Shown piece after piece: positions 1 through 7,420 of a DNA stretch of 9,958 nucleotides; the first letter of the stretch is position 1, and each line of letters starts with the position of its first letter. The DNA lies in assembly GCA_017999195.1 (NCBI GenBank), contig JAGOBP010000102.1, positions 1 to 9,958 of the forward strand, read 5' to 3'. The notes under the pieces were generated by a model that ran no database searches, was not told where the DNA came from, and was given only the letters and a program-made list of their open reading frames with translations. The translations under genes were made by a program, and so were the position numbers. This DNA is from Thermoflexales bacterium (GTDB lineage Bacteria > Chloroflexota > Anaerolineae > Fen-1058).

Positions 1-602
1 GTGATCCAGTGCGGCGAACTGCGATAAATCGCGCACACGGTTTCATTGCCCACCACAAAAGCGCGGATGTCGCGGCCCGGCTTGGTGATGAACTCTTGAA
101 TGTAGAAGATCGAATGCTGATACGAACCCAAGGTCTCTTTGTGTTCCAGGATCGCTTCGGCCGCTTCCCGATCGTTGATCTTCGAGAGCAGGCGTCCCCA
201 TGATCCAACCACCGGCTTCAGCACCACTGGATAGCCCATCTCCTCGATGGCGCTCAGCGCGGCCTCCGGCGTAAACGCGACCTTGACCAAGGGCTGCGGC
301 ACGCGCGCTTTTTCCAGCATCAACGTGGTGGTCAACTTGTCGCCGCAAATCGCCGCGACTTGCGAATCGTTGACCGTCGGCACGCCCCACGAATTCAAGA
401 TTTGCGTCGCGTACAGGCCGCGCGCAAACGAGATGCTACGCTCCAGCACCGCGTCGTATTGCTGCCACTTCTCGCGCTGTGTGATGTCAAATTTGATCTC
501 GCGATCATCCAAGCGATCATACTCAACGCCGCGCTTGTCCAGCGCATCAAACAACCACTTTTCTTCAACGCGGACGCGTGAAAGTAAGACACCTATTTTC
601 AT
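1..602 (-). CDS. lysX: LysX, LysW-dependent ATP-grasp ligase (3' end beyond window)
   Basis: This ATP-grasp ligase joins the amino group of alpha-aminoadipate to the C-terminal glutamate of the carrier LysW, which starts carrier-bound lysine synthesis in the cytoplasm. The first 200 codons are visible; the family is about 280 residues, so the C-terminal third lies outside the left edge. Seen in the sequence: YDRLDDREIKF near residue 27, VLERSIS near 52, the CGDK segment near 86, the ATP-grasp core PVVLKPVVGSWGRLL near 124-138, and FYIQEFITKPGRDIRAFVVG near 167-186, all close to known LysX proteins. The ATG at 602 is chosen because a GGAGG sits five bases upstream (612-608). It is the last visible gene of the argG-argH-lysW-lysX operon, 96 bases after lysW. 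A related enzyme, ArgX, loads glutamate for arginine synthesis. The part here is LysX-like, but the absent C-terminus prevents a firm decision on substrate, and a dual role is possible. Confidence 0.9.
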   Translation of the reverse strand, partial: MKIGVLLSRVRVEEKWLFDALDKRGVEYDRLDDREIKFDITQREKWQQYDAVLERSISFARGLYATQILNSWGVPTVNDSQVAAICGDKLTTTLMLEKARVPQPLVKVAFTPEAALSAIEEMGYPVVLKPVVGSWGRLLSKINDREAAEAILEHKETLGSYQHSIFYIQEFITKPGRDIRAFVVGNETVCAIYRSSPHWI

Positions 603-620
603 GAAAGCCTCCAGTGAGTT

Positions 621-694
621 CAGGTCAATTCGTCAATCAGTTACTGGTCAACTGGTTAACCGGTCAACTGATTGACCAATTACCAATTACCACT
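621..694. repeat. Short-period palindromic spacer between lysW and lysX
   Basis: Almost the whole 96-base gap is built from 7-9 base degenerate units of the type GGTCAACTG, GGTTAACC and GGTAATT. GGTCAACTG occurs directly at 646-654 and 662-670. GTCAATCAGTT (632-642) and AACTGATTGAC (666-676) are perfect 11-bp inverted arms, and the centre contains the palindrome GGTTAACC (654-661), so the transcript can fold into a long hairpin. CAATTAC is repeated at 677-690. No T-run follows in either direction, so it is not an obvious terminator. It could slow decay or tune lysX expression relative to lysW; that is inference. Confidence 0.7.
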
Positions 695-698
695 CACC

Positions 699-869
699 TT
701 ATTCGCCCCAATCCTCTTCTTCCATCGGCGCGAGTTCCACTGCCAGCGGTTCAACGCTGATGACTTCCAGATCGACGCCGCAATCCGGGCATTGCACGAT
801 CTCGCCCTCGACCACGTCCTTCAAATTCAACGTCGCATCGCATTCGGGACAATTCACACTACCGCTCAT
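699..869 (-). CDS. lysW: LysW, amino-group carrier protein
   Basis: This 56-residue acidic protein is the carrier on which alpha-aminoadipate (and, in some archaea and bacteria, glutamate) is held through the gamma-carboxyl of its last residue while LysX, LysZ, LysY, LysJ and LysK act. The sequence shows two zinc-binding CPxC knuckles, CPEC (Cys7, Cys10) and CPDC (Cys27, Cys30), an acidic second half, and the diagnostic C-terminus EDWGE ending in Glu56, which is the attachment site in the family. Length matches the usual 53-56 residues. The start is fixed by AAAGGAG six bases upstream, which lies inside the last codons of argH, and by the ATGA overlap with the argH stop, so the two are probably translationally coupled. 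lysX follows after 96 bases. Acid-rich composition and the small size fit a soluble cytosolic partner protein. Confidence 0.95.
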   Translation of the reverse strand: MSGSVNCPECDATLNLKDVVEGEIVQCPDCGVDLEVISVEPLAVELAPMEEEDWGE

Positions 870-2245
870 GCTAATCTCCTTTGTTTCGCCAGATAGGTTT
901 TTACTTGTTCAAGTTGTTGGCGCACTGCGCCCGTGCCGCCGATCGCTTTACGGCGATCGATCGCGGCTTGAAAATCGAAGACGGTTGCTACATCGTGATC
1001 GAACACGGGGTTGATCGACTGCAATTCACTCAACGGCAATTGATCGAGTTTGATCCCCAACTCGATCGCGCGTCGCACAGCCTTCCCGGCGATGGCGTGA
1101 GCTTCGCGGAAGGGCACACCATGCGCCACGGCATAATCAGCCAAGTCCGTCGCCAACATCGCGGGATCGAGCGCGGCCTGCATCCGATCGGCCTTCACAC
1201 TCAACGTGCGAATCGCGCCCGCCGTCACGGGCAGCATCGTCAACAACGTCTTCGCGGCTTCAAACACCGCCGGTTTATCTTCCTGCAAATCCTTGTCGTA
1301 TGCGGACGGCAAACTCTTCAGCGTCGCCAGCAAGCCAGTCAACTGGCCGATCAGCGTGCCCGCCTTACCGCGCGCCAGTTCCAGCGTATCGGGATTCTTC
1401 TTCTGCGGCATCAGGCTCGAACCCGTCGAAAACGCATCGGCCAATTCGACGAAGCCATATTCCGCCGTCGAATACACGATCAACGCTTCGGCCAACTTCG
1501 ACAGGTGCACGCCAATCAACGCCGCGACAAACAAAAACTCGGCGGCAAAATCTCGATCGGCTACGGCATCCAGACTGTTCATCGAGACTTCGTTGAAACC
1601 GAGTTCCTGCGCCAGCCATTCGCGATCGATCGCAAACGGTGTGCCCGCCAGTGCGCCCGAACCGAGCGGCAGCACGGCCGTGCGTTGTCGCGCTTCGGCC
1701 AACCGCTCCCGATCGCGCTTCAGCGCCCACACGTGCGACAGCCACCAGTGACTCAACGCGATCGGCTGCGCCCGCTGGAAGTGCGTGTAACCTGGGAGGT
1801 TGATCCCCCAATCGGATTCTGCACGCGCCGCCAACACCGATTGCAGTTGATGTAAAGCCTGATCAACTTGATCGCTCGTTTCCATCAGCCACAATCGAAA
1901 GTCCGTTGCCACCTGATCGTTCCGGCTGCGCCCGGTGTGCAGTTTGCCCGCCACTGCGCCGACGATTTCGCCCAGCCGGCGTTCCACCAGCGAGTGAATG
2001 TCTTCATCGTTGGTATTGAAGTCAAGTTGATTGTTGTGAACCTCATCGAGAATCTGCCGCAAGCCGCCGACGAGTTGCGTGGCTTCATCGGCCGTGATAA
2101 CGCCCGCGTTCGCAATCGCCTGCGCCCACGCGATCGAGCCGCGCACATCGACATCGGCCAAACGCCAATCGAACGGCAGCGAGTTGTTCAACTCCGCCGC
2201 CAGTTCATTGAGATTCTCAGTGAAACGTCCGCCCCACAATGCCAT
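866..2245 (-). CDS. argH: Argininosuccinate lyase
   Basis: ArgH splits argininosuccinate into arginine and fumarate, the last step of arginine synthesis, as a cytosolic homotetramer. The 459 residues match the usual length. Visible landmarks are the N-terminal LWGGRF, HTGRSRNDQ at 103-111, GYTHFQRAQP at 152-161 with the family's catalytic His155, and the superfamily signature GSSLMPQKKNPD at 275-286 carrying the catalytic serine loop. The start codon is supported by MALWGGRF at the family's normal N-terminus; its ribosome site (CGGGA) is weak, so it may depend on translation arriving from argG 69 bases upstream. Its last codons contain the lysW Shine-Dalgarno and its TGA overlaps the lysW ATG. 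No missing key residue or frameshift is seen. Confidence 0.97.
   Translation of the reverse strand: MALWGGRFTENLNELAAELNNSLPFDWRLADVDVRGSIAWAQAIANAGVITADEATQLVGGLRQILDEVHNNQLDFNTNDEDIHSLVERRLGEIVGAVAGKLHTGRSRNDQVATDFRLWLMETSDQVDQALHQLQSVLAARAESDWGINLPGYTHFQRAQPIALSHWWLSHVWALKRDRERLAEARQRTAVLPLGSGALAGTPFAIDREWLAQELGFNEVSMNSLDAVADRDFAAEFLFVAALIGVHLSKLAEALIVYSTAEYGFVELADAFSTGSSLMPQKKNPDTLELARGKAGTLIGQLTGLLATLKSLPSAYDKDLQEDKPAVFEAAKTLLTMLPVTAGAIRTLSVKADRMQAALDPAMLATDLADYAVAHGVPFREAHAIAGKAVRRAIELGIKLDQLPLSELQSINPVFDHDVATVFDFQAAIDRRKAIGGTGAVRQQLEQVKTYLAKQRRLA
876..882 (-). promoter_or_regulatory. lysW ribosome binding site inside argH
   Basis: AAAGGAG six bases before the lysW ATG, encoded by the argH codons for the C-terminal Gln-Arg-Arg stretch. 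It decides the lysW start and, with the ATGA overlap, points to coupled translation. Confidence 0.8.
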
Positions 2246-2272
2246 GGCTTATTCCCGTCATTCGCCCTTGCG

Positions 2273-2302
2273 CCCCTCTCCTGATGTGCATCAGGAGAGG
2301 GG
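2273..2302. repeat. Perfect inverted repeat between argG and argH
   Basis: CCCCTCTCCTGATG (2273-2286) is followed after two bases by its exact complement CATCAGGAGAGGGG (2289-2302), giving a 14-bp stem. On the plus strand it runs into TTGGGGGTGAGG (2303-2314), which abuts the argG stop. Palindromes of the form CCCCTCTCC...GGAGAGGGG next to a GGGGGTGAGG-like flank recur in many bacterial genomes as dispersed intergenic elements. There is no T-run on the minus strand, so it is unlikely to stop transcription from argG into argH; it could stabilise the upstream mRNA segment. Confidence 0.8.
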
Positions 2303-2314
2303 TTGGGGGTGAGG

Positions 2315-3583
<1,269 letters not shown>

Positions 3584-3597
3584 GGGGCCTCCTGGGC

Positions 3598-3630
3598 AAA
3601 ATAAAACGCCCGCCGGGTGGGCGGGCGTTT
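3598..3630 (-). terminator. Intrinsic terminator in the argG leader
   Basis: On the minus strand AAACGCCCGCC (3630-3620), a five-base loop and GGCGGGCGTTT (3614-3604) form an 11-bp GC-rich stem followed by TTTTATTTT (3606-3598). On the plus strand only three T follow, so it acts leftwards, towards argG. There is no minus-strand gene upstream for it to end, and its U-tract stops four bases before the argG AGGAGG. A terminator in this place is best explained as an attenuator; melting or blocking the stem would also affect access to the ribosome site. Confidence 0.8.
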
Positions 3631-3686
3631 GCGATTTCGAGCGACTTCGACTCAGGTTTCACTCAAGCGCGAACAACCGACCTTCC

Positions 3687-3740
3687 CTATTGGGAGGACG
3701 GGCCACGCTTAGAACGGAGGCTGAGTCGGTTAAATGTCAT
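3687..3740 (-). CDS. Possible Arg-rich leader peptide of the argG operon
   Basis: A 17-codon ORF reads MTFNRLSLRSKRGPSSQ and stops at TAG. It starts about 28 bases after the predicted transcription start, with a modest AGG nine bases before its ATG. Arg codons are at positions 5 (CGA), 9 (CGT) and 12 (CGT), and Lys at 11. The codons lie on and just after the segment shared by the two competing leader stems (3731-3721), where ribosome stalling would change folding, as in trp- or his-type attenuation. Three Arg in 17 codons is not significant by itself. A second small frame, GTG at 3706 to TGA at 3659, also has three Arg in 15 codons but no ribosome site. No homologue is known to me; the call rests on position and the downstream terminator. 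Confidence 0.35.
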   Translation of the reverse strand: MTFNRLSLRSKRGPSSQ

Positions 3741-3774
3741 CGGTAATTACCTACACTAGTTCAGAGTGGCGTGA

Positions 3775-3803
3775 ACTTTATCACAGCCCGCAGATACCGT
3801 CAA
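3775..3803 (-). promoter_or_regulatory. Sigma70-like promoter for argG
   Basis: On the minus strand TTGACG (3803-3798) and TAAAGT (3780-3775) are spaced by exactly 17 bases, and TGA before the -10 box gives an extended -10. The -35 matches five of six consensus bases and the -10 four of six. Expected start is near 3768, giving a leader of about 185 bases. It is divergent from the kinase promoter, with about 120 bases between the two -35 boxes. Confidence 0.65.
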
Positions 3804-3876
3804 TCGGCAATCTGCACATCATTCATTCCGCAACGTTTAGCCAATCTACACAAGCAAACGCCCCACAGAACCCCTT

Positions 3877-3907
3877 CTTTGCTTTGTTGCTTTGCCGCTT
3901 TGCGTGA
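3877..3907. repeat. Eight-base TTTGCYGC-type tandem repeat
   Basis: Between the divergent promoters the plus strand reads CTTTGC, TTTGTTGC, TTTGCCGC, TTTGCGTG in succession, an approximate period of eight bases. It is low-complexity and has no coding frame I can support. It resembles in style the short-unit repeats at 621-694 and 7421-7486, although the unit differs. Confidence 0.6.
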
Positions 3908-3924
3908 GGCTGCTGCTTTCAGCA

Positions 3925-3953
3925 TTGACACCAGCAAAGGCGCGTGCTACACT
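3925..3953 (+). promoter_or_regulatory. Sigma70-like promoter for the kinase operon or a small RNA
   Basis: A perfect -35 box TTGACA (3925-3930) and TACACT (3948-3953) are spaced by exactly 17 bases, with TGC making an extended -10. The expected start is near 3960, about 148 bases before the kinase ATG. A terminator-like hairpin follows within 85 bases, so the product may be a short RNA, or the hairpin may attenuate the kinase operon. Confidence 0.7.
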
Positions 3954-3996
3954 CGCAGCCGGTCTCACCAACCAAATATCTTTCTCAGGGCCAGGT

Positions 3997-4043
3997 CGCC
4001 CTCGATCACTCGTCGGCGTCAGACAGTTGATCGAGGGCGTTTT
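3997..4043 (+). terminator. Terminator-like hairpin in the kinase leader
   Basis: CGCCCTCGATCA (3997-4008) pairs perfectly with TGATCGAGGGCG (4028-4039) across a 19-base loop, and TTTT follows directly (4040-4043). The 12-bp stem is strong but the T-tract is short, so termination may be partial. With the promoter at 3925-3953 it would bound an RNA of about 85 nt (near 3960-4043). No annotated gene ends upstream on this strand, so it is either an attenuator for the kinase gene or the end of an independent small RNA. Confidence 0.5.
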
Positions 4044-4055
4044 CATACACGATCA

Positions 4056-4091
4056 GCATCCTGAGCGGAACGCAGTATAGTCGAAGGATGC
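4056..4091. repeat. 36-bp palindromic REP-like element
   Basis: The element begins GCATCCTGAGCGGAACGCAG and ends GTCGAAGGATGC, with six-base inverted ends GCATCC/GGATGC. A second copy, 32 of 36 bases identical, lies in the opposite orientation at 9506-9541 inside ppc. Sequences of the type ATCCTGAGCG...CGAAGGAT are common dispersed repeats in several bacterial phyla. It ends 16 bases before the kinase ATG and replaces the place where a ribosome site would be expected. Confidence 0.8.
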
Positions 4092-4107
4092 TTGCGCTCG
4101 TCACATC

Positions 4108-6399
4108 ATGACTAATCATTCGCCCATCGCCCCAACCGATCGTTCGTACGTGTCCGACGCGCTCCTCATCCTGCGCGATGCGGGCGCGGACATCAACCGC
4201 ATCGATGCCAGCACCTCATTGACCGAAGCGCTGCAACTCATCGCGGCCACCGCCGTCCGATTGGTCAACGCCGCCGAAGGCGACAACGTGCGCGCCGTCA
4301 TCTACACCTACGACGCGGCCACCGGCCAGTTCGATCCCGATTCGCGCGTGTCCGCGGGCGAAGGTGAAGCTCCCCTCATCGGCGATGTGCCGCGCGGCAA
4401 CGGCGTCGGCGCGACGGCGCTCATCCGCCGCTCGCGTGTGCTGTCCTACGAAGAAAACAGCATCCCGCTGCATCCCTTGAAATATCAGGCGGGCATTCGC
4501 AGCGCGGCCTGCTATCCCCTGCTCGTCGTGGGTCAGCCGGTCGGCGCGCTGTATATCGATCTACGCTCCGCGCGGCGCTTCACCGAAGACGAACTGCTCG
4601 TGCTCGATACGTTCGTTCAATCGGCCGCCGTGGCGATTTACAACACGCGTCAATTTGAAGGCATCAATCGCACGCTGCAACGCAAAGTCGATCAGCTGGA
4701 GAAGCTCCAACGCGCCGAGCAGCTCATCAGTTCGCGCTTGCGCCTCGAAGATACGTTGCACGAAATTCTCGCCACCGCGCTCGAACTCATTCACGTGGAG
4801 CACGGTTCATTTCGCTTGATCGACAAGCGCCACAATTTGCTCAAGATGCGGGCCACGATTGGGGCCGGTGAGGACGACGAAGCCGATCGGGGTTTGGCGC
4901 TTGACGAGACCAGCGGCGTCATGGGCTGGGTCGCCAAGTATCGACGGCCCGCCTGCATCGGCGATCTGCATCAGCCGCCGTGGGCGGACATCTATCGCCC
5001 GCTTGATCCGGCGCGCGACATGCGCTCAGAATTGGCCGTGCCGCTGCTGGGTTCCGGCGGCGGGCTGGAAGGCGTGCTCAACGTCGAAAGCCCGCGTCTG
5101 GACGCCTTCACCACCGAACATCAACAAGTGCTTGAGGCACTAGCCACGCAAGCCGTCATCGCCATTCAAGAAGCCAAATTGCTGGACACGATCGAAGAAG
5201 TCAGCGCGCATCTGATCGATCACGCGCCCGATGATTTGTTCGCCGTGCTGATCGAGCGCGCCTGCGATCTGCTCAACGTCGATCATGCCGCCATTTGGGA
5301 GATCGAGCGCAGCGCGCCCAATGCGCTGGTGCGCCGCGCCGCCACGGCCGCCATTCCGCCGCGCTACAGTGTGCCGCTGGACGGCAGCCTGATCGGCCGC
5401 GCGGTGCAGACCCGCCAGCCCATCGCCAGCCTTGATCTTCAGGCCGATCCGCGTGTGCTGCGGCCGGAGTTGGTGCAGCGCATGCAGTTGGTGTCGGCGC
5501 TCATCGTGCCGTTGATCACGCGCGATCATACTCCTCACGGCGGCGTGGCGCGCGGCGCGCTGGGCGTGTACACCCTTGCGCCGCGCACCTTCTCGGATTG
5601 GGACACGCGCTTGCTAACCTCACTCGCCAATCATGCCGCGATTGCCTTGCAACAGGCCGAAGCATTGGAGCAACTCAAAGCCGCACAAGAACGACAAGCC
5701 GTGGCCGAAACGTTTGCCGTGCTCGGCGACATCGCCGCGAATCTTTTGCATCGCGTCAATAATCTCATCGGCGTCATTCCCGTGCGGGTGCAAGGTGTGC
5801 TGGATAAACGCCCCGCCCTGCAAGCCGATGCCTACGTCGATCACGCTTTGCACGAGATCGAAGACAGCGCGCGCGCCACGATGGCGGCCGCGCGCGAATC
5901 GATGGGCTATCTGCGGCCTTTAAGGTTGGCACCCACCTCGATCGAGACGTGTTACCGCACGGCCTGTTCGCGTTTGAGCGTGCCGGCGAACATCCAATTG
6001 AGCAGCACGGGGTTAGAATCTCTGCCGCCCGTGATCGCGGGTGAAGAACAATTGCGCCTGGTGCTGTTCAACTTGATCGAAAACGCGATCGACGCGATTG
6101 GCGATCGGGGCGGACACATTACCGTGAGCGGGCGCATGATCGCGGACCCGATCGATCCCGATCGCCGCTGGATCGATCTGGCGATCAGCGACGACGGTCC
6201 CGGCGTGCCCGATGCGGTCCGCGACCGCATTTTCGATTCTGATTTTTCAACCAAACGCTCGGCCAAAAAACTGGGCTTTGGCTTGTGGTGGACCAAATCG
6301 CTGGTGCAGCGCTTCGGCGGCAGCATCAGCGTCAACAACAACTTGGATGCCGGTTGCACCTTCAACGTACATTTGCCACCGGCTGAGGAACAGGCATGA
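4108..6399 (+). CDS. Cytosolic histidine kinase with three GAF domains
   Basis: This 763-residue sensor kinase has no membrane segment or signal peptide. Three GAF sensor domains span roughly residues 35-178, 205-357 and 370-517. Short helical linkers at about 180-204 and 515-535 join them. A dimerisation/phosphoacceptor region follows with H548 in GDIAANLLHRVNNLIG, then an HATPase: N box LFNLIENAIDAI at 653-664, G1 box DDGPGV at 695-700, and F/G2 region FSTKRSAKKLGFGLWW at 713-728. The H-box reads HRVNN, between the HisKA form HExxN and the HisKA_2 form HRVKNN. The ATG is the first start after an in-frame TAG at 4078; no Shine-Dalgarno is present. It overlaps the response regulator by ATGA, so the pair are almost certainly partners. 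The signal is unknown; GAF domains bind small ligands, chromophores or haem in other proteins, and I see nothing that picks one. Confidence 0.93.
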   Translation: MTNHSPIAPTDRSYVSDALLILRDAGADINRIDASTSLTEALQLIAATAVRLVNAAEGDNVRAVIYTYDAATGQFDPDSRVSAGEGEAPLIGDVPRGNGVGATALIRRSRVLSYEENSIPLHPLKYQAGIRSAACYPLLVVGQPVGALYIDLRSARRFTEDELLVLDTFVQSAAVAIYNTRQFEGINRTLQRKVDQLEKLQRAEQLISSRLRLEDTLHEILATALELIHVEHGSFRLIDKRHNLLKMRATIGAGEDDEADRGLALDETSGVMGWVAKYRRPACIGDLHQPPWADIYRPLDPARDMRSELAVPLLGSGGGLEGVLNVESPRLDAFTTEHQQVLEALATQAVIAIQEAKLLDTIEEVSAHLIDHAPDDLFAVLIERACDLLNVDHAAIWEIERSAPNALVRRAATAAIPPRYSVPLDGSLIGRAVQTRQPIASLDLQADPRVLRPELVQRMQLVSALIVPLITRDHTPHGGVARGALGVYTLAPRTFSDWDTRLLTSLANHAAIALQQAEALEQLKAAQERQAVAETFAVLGDIAANLLHRVNNLIGVIPVRVQGVLDKRPALQADAYVDHALHEIEDSARATMAAARESMGYLRPLRLAPTSIETCYRTACSRLSVPANIQLSSTGLESLPPVIAGEEQLRLVLFNLIENAIDAIGDRGGHITVSGRMIADPIDPDRRWIDLAISDDGPGVPDAVRDRIFDSDFSTKRSAKKLGFGLWWTKSLVQRFGGSISVNNNLDAGCTFNVHLPPAEEQA

Positions 6400-7415
6400 A
6401 CACACCAACTCCCCGCGCCTTAATCGTAGACGATGACACGCGCTGGCGCGGCATTGTGGCTGAAATTGTCGGCGAATTAGGCTGGGCCATCACCACCAGC
6501 GCCACGCCGCCCGATGATCTGTCGGGGTACAACCTGGCGATTCTGGATGCGTCGCTTGATCCGATCGCAGCCAGTAATCGCGACGGGCTGCGCTTGATGG
6601 AGCGCATCACGGCCCTGGGGACGCCGTGCATTTTGTTATCCGGTTTATCGGTCGCAGAGTTGATCGCGACCGCCGAGCGACAACCCAAAGTGTTAGGCTA
6701 TTTGCCCAAGGATGCTTTTCGCCGCGATAAACTCATCCCGCTGATTCAACGCGCCGAACAAATGATTTTGCCTTCAAAACCAGAGATTTTGATCATCGAA
6801 GATGACGCGGGCTGGCGCGCCATTTATGAAGATATTCTGGGTGAAGCGGGCTATGTGCTGCATACTTCAGTCAGTTACGCTGAGGCGCGCGGCTGGCTGC
6901 AACGCAGCGAATTAGCCTTAGCCATCGTCGATCTGCATCTGGTCAGTTCGGCTGATCCGCACGACAATCGCGACGGCTTCTGGTTCTTGCGCGCGGCGCG
7001 GCAGCGCGGCCTGCCCGCCATTGTCGTGAGTGCGCTGGGCGCGCCGGAAGACATCGATAAAGCGTATGATGAATTCGGTGCGTTTGCCTTTGTGGAAAAA
7101 GAAGGCTTCGATCGCCGCGCTTTTCAGCGCATGGTCGATGAGGCGGTCCGATCGGGCGCGCTTGAACCCAAACCGAGTGCGCCGTCGGAAGCGACCACCG
7201 ATCCCGAAGCGGCCGCATTGCTGCGCGAACTCACCGATCGCGAACGCGAAGTGTTGAGCCAGTTGGTGCGCGGCTACACCAATCGTGAAATCTCCGAGCA
7301 ATTAGGCATCACGCCCAACACCGTCAAGAAGCACGTCGATCACATTTTACAGAAATTGCAGGTCAGCAATCGCGCGGGCGCAGTGGCCGCCGCGATGCGG
7401 GCGGGGATGAATTAA
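6396..7415 (+). CDS. Response regulator with two receiver domains and a LuxR-type HTH
   Basis: The 339 residues divide into receiver 1 (about 6-125), receiver 2 (about 129-250), a short proline/serine linker, and a GerE/LuxR DNA-binding domain (about 277-339). Receiver 1 keeps the acidic pair D12-D13, phosphoacceptor D51, S82 and K105. Receiver 2 keeps D136-D137, D179, S212 and K235, so both look able to accept phosphate. The C-terminal domain has ELTDREREVLSQLVRGYTN and the recognition region ITPNTVKKHVDHILQKL, standard for transcription factors. The start has GAGG eight bases upstream and overlaps the kinase stop, so translation is coupled. Both receivers share the motifs WR after the acidic pocket and NRDG after the phosphoacceptor, pointing to duplication within the gene. 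Target genes cannot be read from the window. Confidence 0.94.
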   Translation: MNTPTPRALIVDDDTRWRGIVAEIVGELGWAITTSATPPDDLSGYNLAILDASLDPIAASNRDGLRLMERITALGTPCILLSGLSVAELIATAERQPKVLGYLPKDAFRRDKLIPLIQRAEQMILPSKPEILIIEDDAGWRAIYEDILGEAGYVLHTSVSYAEARGWLQRSELALAIVDLHLVSSADPHDNRDGFWFLRAARQRGLPAIVVSALGAPEDIDKAYDEFGAFAFVEKEGFDRRAFQRMVDEAVRSGALEPKPSAPSEATTDPEAAALLRELTDREREVLSQLVRGYTNREISEQLGITPNTVKKHVDHILQKLQVSNRAGAVAAAMRAGMN

Positions 7416-7420
7416 AGCCG

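Larger units (their letters stand above)
3584..3768 (-). ncRNA. argG leader with competing stems (putative attenuator)
   Basis: This is the predicted untranslated leader of the argG operon, from a start point about seven bases after the -10 box to the argG ATG. Two pairings compete for one segment. In the first, AACCGAC (minus strand 3731-3725) pairs with GTCGGTT (3681-3675). In the second, CGACTCAG (3728-3721) pairs with CTGAGTCG (3655-3648). They share 3728-3725 and so exclude each other. A possible short ORF with Arg codons covers the shared segment, and an intrinsic terminator follows. GGTAATTACC (3751-3742) is a ten-base palindrome over the possible ribosome site of that ORF. I could not find a simple segment that pairs with the 5' arm of the terminator, so the switching path is incomplete. 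Confidence 0.5.

Noticed and set aside
1365..1811. Second minus-strand frame inside argH (148 codons)
   Set aside because: It is a shifted frame of argH with no motif; argH itself is intact across the region.
881..1855. Long open frame on the plus strand (324 codons) opposite argH
   Set aside because: It is antisense to a fully convincing ArgH, has an Arg/Gln/His-rich composition typical of a GC-rich antisense frame, and shows no recognisable domain.
3584..3768. T-box riboswitch controlling argG
   Set aside because: AAGCGTGGCCCGTCC recalls the T-box antiterminator bulge, but the following ACCGCG part is missing, the terminator does not overlap it, and no Stem I landmarks are recognisable.
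3771..4064. Small open frames on both strands in the divergent control region
   Set aside because: They run through both promoters, the tandem repeat and the hairpin, have no ribosome site, and resemble no protein I know.
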